The position numbers and the translations under genes were made by a program. Of a DNA stretch of 64,000 bases, positions 61,704-64,000 are shown piece after piece. Origin of the DNA: Polynucleobacter necessarius (GTDB taxonomy: Bacteria > Pseudomonadota > Gammaproteobacteria > Burkholderiales > Burkholderiaceae); assembly GCA_900095165.1 (NCBI GenBank), contig LT606947.1, positions 1,670,309 through 1,734,308 on the forward strand, read 5' to 3'. The notes beneath the pieces were generated by a model. It ran no database searches, was not told where the DNA came from, and worked only from the letters and a program-made list of their open reading frames with translations. Positions within the stretch are counted from its first letter, which is position 1. Each line of letters begins with the position of its first letter.

Positions 61704-62198
61704 ATGCCCATTCCCGCATCAACAGAGTATTGCGTGATATCTGCCCCTTTTGGGTCCTTAGGCGTGCAAACAGAGTTGGTGGACGGCAGCTTGATGATTT
61801 CAAAATTGATTATTTACCCCCGGATACCACTTTAATCTCCCCCAAGAAATGCGCTGGCTAAAGCATTCTCAAAACAGTGCGCTCAATATTTCAAAGATGC
61901 TTCATCAAAATTTGATGTTCCGCTTAAGCTAGTTGGAACGGCCCATCAACAAAAGGTATGGAATGCCACTCAAGGTATTCAGGTTGGCAATACCAAGACT
62001 TACGGAGATATTGCCAAGGTGATTAGGGGTGGTCCGCGTGCTGTTGGAACTGCTTGTGATGCTAATCCTTACCCCTTAATTACACCCTGTCACAGAGTGG
62101 TTTCCGCGCAAAGAGTTGGTGGGTTTATGAAGGAAGATGCTCCAGGGCTTTATCGCCAAATCAAAATTTGGCTTTTGAAGCACGAGGGTGCGCTTTAA
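61704..62198 (+). pseudogene. ogt: Methylated-DNA--protein-cysteine [17 protein letters not shown], two frameshifts
   Basis: ATG 61704 opens a frame that loses register near 61797 (one base missing after GSL; the family sequence DDFKIDYLPPDTTL is in another frame) and regains it near 61850 (one base extra in AAGAAATGC). It then runs NALAKAFSKQCAQYF to TAA 62196-62198. Open fragments are 44 residues and the C-terminal ~115. The active site PCHRVV and the helix-turn-helix QKVWNATQGIQVGNTKTYGDIA are intact in the second part. Loss would leave O6-alkylguanine unrepaired. Two near-cancelling shifts argue for real decay. Confidence 0.75.
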
Positions 62199-63184
62199 GG
62201 ATTTTTTGTCGACAGTTTTCTGAGTTGCTTAGATGTTAAGTAAAAGAACGCTTTCATCAGAAGCGGATTGCTTGCTGCAATCTTTGTAAAGGCATAGAAC
62301 AGCCAAACGGTATTTCTAGAAAGCTTCACTTCAGATTTATTGCTAAATTCTTTCTTGGCGGCAATTTTTTCAAGCGTCATGACTGCAAGACCAAAAGCAA
62401 GAAAGCAGAAGCGTCTCATGCCTACTTCATTTGATGGAATCAACAGAATGTAGCTCATAGAGTCTTGCAGCTTTTCATGGGCAATATTGAGTAAATTACC
62501 TTGACTCATTGAGGCTGGTTTCCAGGAGACACCGCGTGCACGATCTTCTGGCGAGTCTTTCAGAATATTGGTCATTTGCAGGGCCTGACCAAAGGCGATG
62601 GCCAGCTGCTCATGCCCTTTAATCTGCTTTGCAAACCCAATGGAGTAATTGCTAAAGATGCTTGTGAGTAGCTCTCCAACTACGCCAGCCACTACGTAAC
62701 AATACTGCTCAAATTCAGCGATGTCTTTTAGCCCTGCTTGCGTTTGTCTGCTGTGGAAATGGGACATGCCGTCAGACATGATCGAAACGCAACGACTAAT
62801 GGCTGTCTGATCTATATCGGGGAAGGTATGCAAAATTCGAAGAACGGTAGGAGTATGAGCAATTAAATCGAGCTCATCGATATTGGAGTGGTCCTTCAGG
62901 GCATCTAGACAGGGGCTTACAAAAGCCTCTACCGGAATCATTCCTAGAACTGCTTCCAAAAATAGCTTAGATAAGCTCTGCTTCTCTGTTGGGCTGAGTT
63001 CAGCTGCATCTTCGATGGTGTCGACAATTCGACACAGTAAATAGGTGTTACCAATCACTACCTCAATTGCTGGAGGCAGGAGGGGGATGGTAAGTGCAAA
63101 AGTACGCGATACAGAACCCAGGATCGCCTTTTGATAGATCAGATCGCTATTGAAGTTCTCTTTAGGGTGTGGGGCAGAATTCAC
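62195..63184 (-). CDS. Squalene/phytoene synthase family protein
   Basis: 329 residues of trans-isoprenyl diphosphate synthase fold. First Asp-rich motif DTIEDA near residue 56, second NILKDSPEDRARG near 205. SVSRTFALTIPLLPPAIE and YCYVVAGVVGELLTSIF are like eukaryotic-type squalene synthases and not HpnC/HpnD, but subtype is uncertain. Condenses two farnesyl (or geranylgeranyl) diphosphates. Tail-to-tail with broken ogt, stops overlapping by two to three bases. Confidence 0.75.
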   Translation of the reverse strand: MNSAPHPKENFNSDLIYQKAILGSVSRTFALTIPLLPPAIEVVIGNTYLLCRIVDTIEDAAELSPTEKQSLSKLFLEAVLGMIPVEAFVSPCLDALKDHSNIDELDLIAHTPTVLRILHTFPDIDQTAISRCVSIMSDGMSHFHSRQTQAGLKDIAEFEQYCYVVAGVVGELLTSIFSNYSIGFAKQIKGHEQLAIAFGQALQMTNILKDSPEDRARGVSWKPASMSQGNLLNIAHEKLQDSMSYILLIPSNEVGMRRFCFLAFGLAVMTLEKIAAKKEFSNKSEVKLSRNTVWLFYAFTKIAASNPLLMKAFFYLTSKQLRKLSTKNP

Positions 63185-63292
63185 CCATGAATTATGTCAG
63201 ACCAGTCCATCCAAATTTGTCTCTTATGGATTAAATGCCATAAGTAACAAGGTCATATAATTTGACCAAATTCCTGAAGGAGAAATTGGGCG

Positions 63293-64000
63293 ATGTTGAT
63301 TTGGTTTGTCATCATCTATTGGGTGGTATCTGTAGGCATTGGTCTTTGGGCTGCGCTACGGGTCAAAAACACTGCTGACTTTGCTGCGGCTGGTCATAGC
63401 CTCTCTTTGCCGATTGTGACTGCTACGGTATTTGCTACCTGGTTCGGCTCTGAAACCGTTTTAGGTATCCCTGCCACTTTTTTAAAAGAAAGGCTTGGCG
63501 GAATCGTATCCGACCCTTTTGGCTCTTCTATGTGCCTGATTTTGGTCGGACTCTTTTTTGCCCGCCATTTCTACAACCGCCGGATGCTGACGATTGGCGA
63601 TTTCTTTAGAGAAAAATACGGTCGTACTGTTGAGGTTTTGGTGGCTCTCTGTATTGTGGTTTCCTATTTGGGTTAGGTGGCTGCGCAGATTAAAGCTTTA
63701 GGCCTTGTCTTTAATGTTGTGTCTGAAGGCAGCATTTCTCAAACGGGCGGTATGTTAATTGGTGCAGGTAGTGTGTTGATTTACACGCTCTTTGGCGGCA
63801 TGTGGTCTGTGGCTATTACTGACTTCATTCAGATGATCATCATTGTGGTGGGCATGCTTTACATTGGTGGGGAGATGACCGTTCAAACTGGCGGTGTTGG
63901 CGTTGTCTTGGAGCACGCCGCTGCTGCTGGACAGTTCTCCAATTTCTGGCCGGATCTGAATCTCGCCTCTATCTTGGGCTTCGTGGCTGCCTTATGCACC
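63293..64000 (+). pseudogene. Sodium:solute symporter (SSS family), in-frame stop, cut by window end
   Basis: ATG 63293 opens a membrane transporter: WVVSVGIGLWAALRVKNTADF, FAAAGHSLSLPIVTATVFATWFG and GDFFREKYGRTVE are SSS blocks. TAG at 63674-63676 interrupts after VVSYLG; the same frame goes on VAAQIKALGLVFNVV and is open to the end of the window. Family members have Trp at this position, so TGG-to-TAG explains it. Only the first three helices would be made. A GGAG ribosome site precedes the start. Confidence 0.8.

Noticed and set aside
1-64000. Insertion sequences, prophage or CRISPR arrays
   Set aside because: No transposase, integrase, phage structural gene or regularly spaced repeat was seen on either strand.

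Overview
The window reads as a chromosome segment of a Polynucleobacter-like betaproteobacterium (Burkholderiaceae). Evidence is the gene order hemA-prfA-prmC-grxD, a full mraZ-to-ftsZ division cluster followed by lpxC, dciA and secA, and mutT-zapD-coaE-pilD-pilC-pilB. The striking property is gene decay. About fourteen genes carry in-frame stops or single-base frameshifts, while core genes beside them are perfectly open. This mixture, with almost no transposons, resembles the reduced genomes of the Polynucleobacter endosymbionts of Euplotes ciliates (P. necessarius). The species assignment is inference; the lesions themselves are read directly from the sequence.

Layout. 1-3613: a surface-glycan locus (GT2-type, exostosin-like and nucleotide-diphospho-sugar [15 protein letters not shown] genes, a small zinc-ribbon membrane protein) in which all five protein genes are disrupted, interrupted by an intact tRNA-Thr. 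3616-9939: MHS-type transporter, rmuC, and the hemA-prfA-prmC operon with a monothiol glutaredoxin. 9941-13405: a frameshifted membrane protein, a MazEF-type toxin-antitoxin pair whose antitoxin has a premature stop, ung, and an M61 peptidase with a stop at codon 17. 13418-17599: dsbC, ubiH-type hydroxylase, ychF, a broken winged-helix regulator and a MASE1-like membrane protein. 17596-22238: rpe-trpE-trpG-trpD-trpC. 22288-25957: apaG, a tiny membrane protein, mltA, an enoyl-CoA hydratase and a broken M20 amidohydrolase. 25977-30388: biotin genes, with bioD and bioB intact but bioA and bioF dead. 30402-31031: coq7.

31303-48778 holds the dcw cluster (mraZ, rsmH, ftsL, ftsI, murE, murF, mraY, murD, ftsW, murG, murC, ddlB, ftsQ, ftsA, ftsZ). 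All are intact and tightly overlapped, behind a recognisable promoter with MraZ decamer repeats. 48891-54964: peroxiredoxin, lpxC, dciA-like, secA, argJ. 54976-61586: a triply damaged DUF815 ATPase, mutT, zapD, coaE, a compact type IV pilus pilB-pilC-pilD set, and a CorC/CNNM-type protein. 61704-64000: a broken ogt, a squalene/phytoene synthase-family gene and the start of a sodium:solute symporter with a Trp-to-stop change.

Taken together, envelope synthesis, division, translation, secretion and tryptophan/haem synthesis are preserved. Surface glycan diversity, biotin synthesis, alkylation repair, a peptidase, an amidohydrolase and a regulator are being lost. I found no phage, insertion sequence, CRISPR array or clearly novel multi-gene system. 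The most interesting items are the orphaned MazF-type toxin, the half-lost biotin pathway and the lesion spectrum itself. Several lesions are one-base losses in short homopolymers, so sequencing error must be excluded before each is taken as biological.
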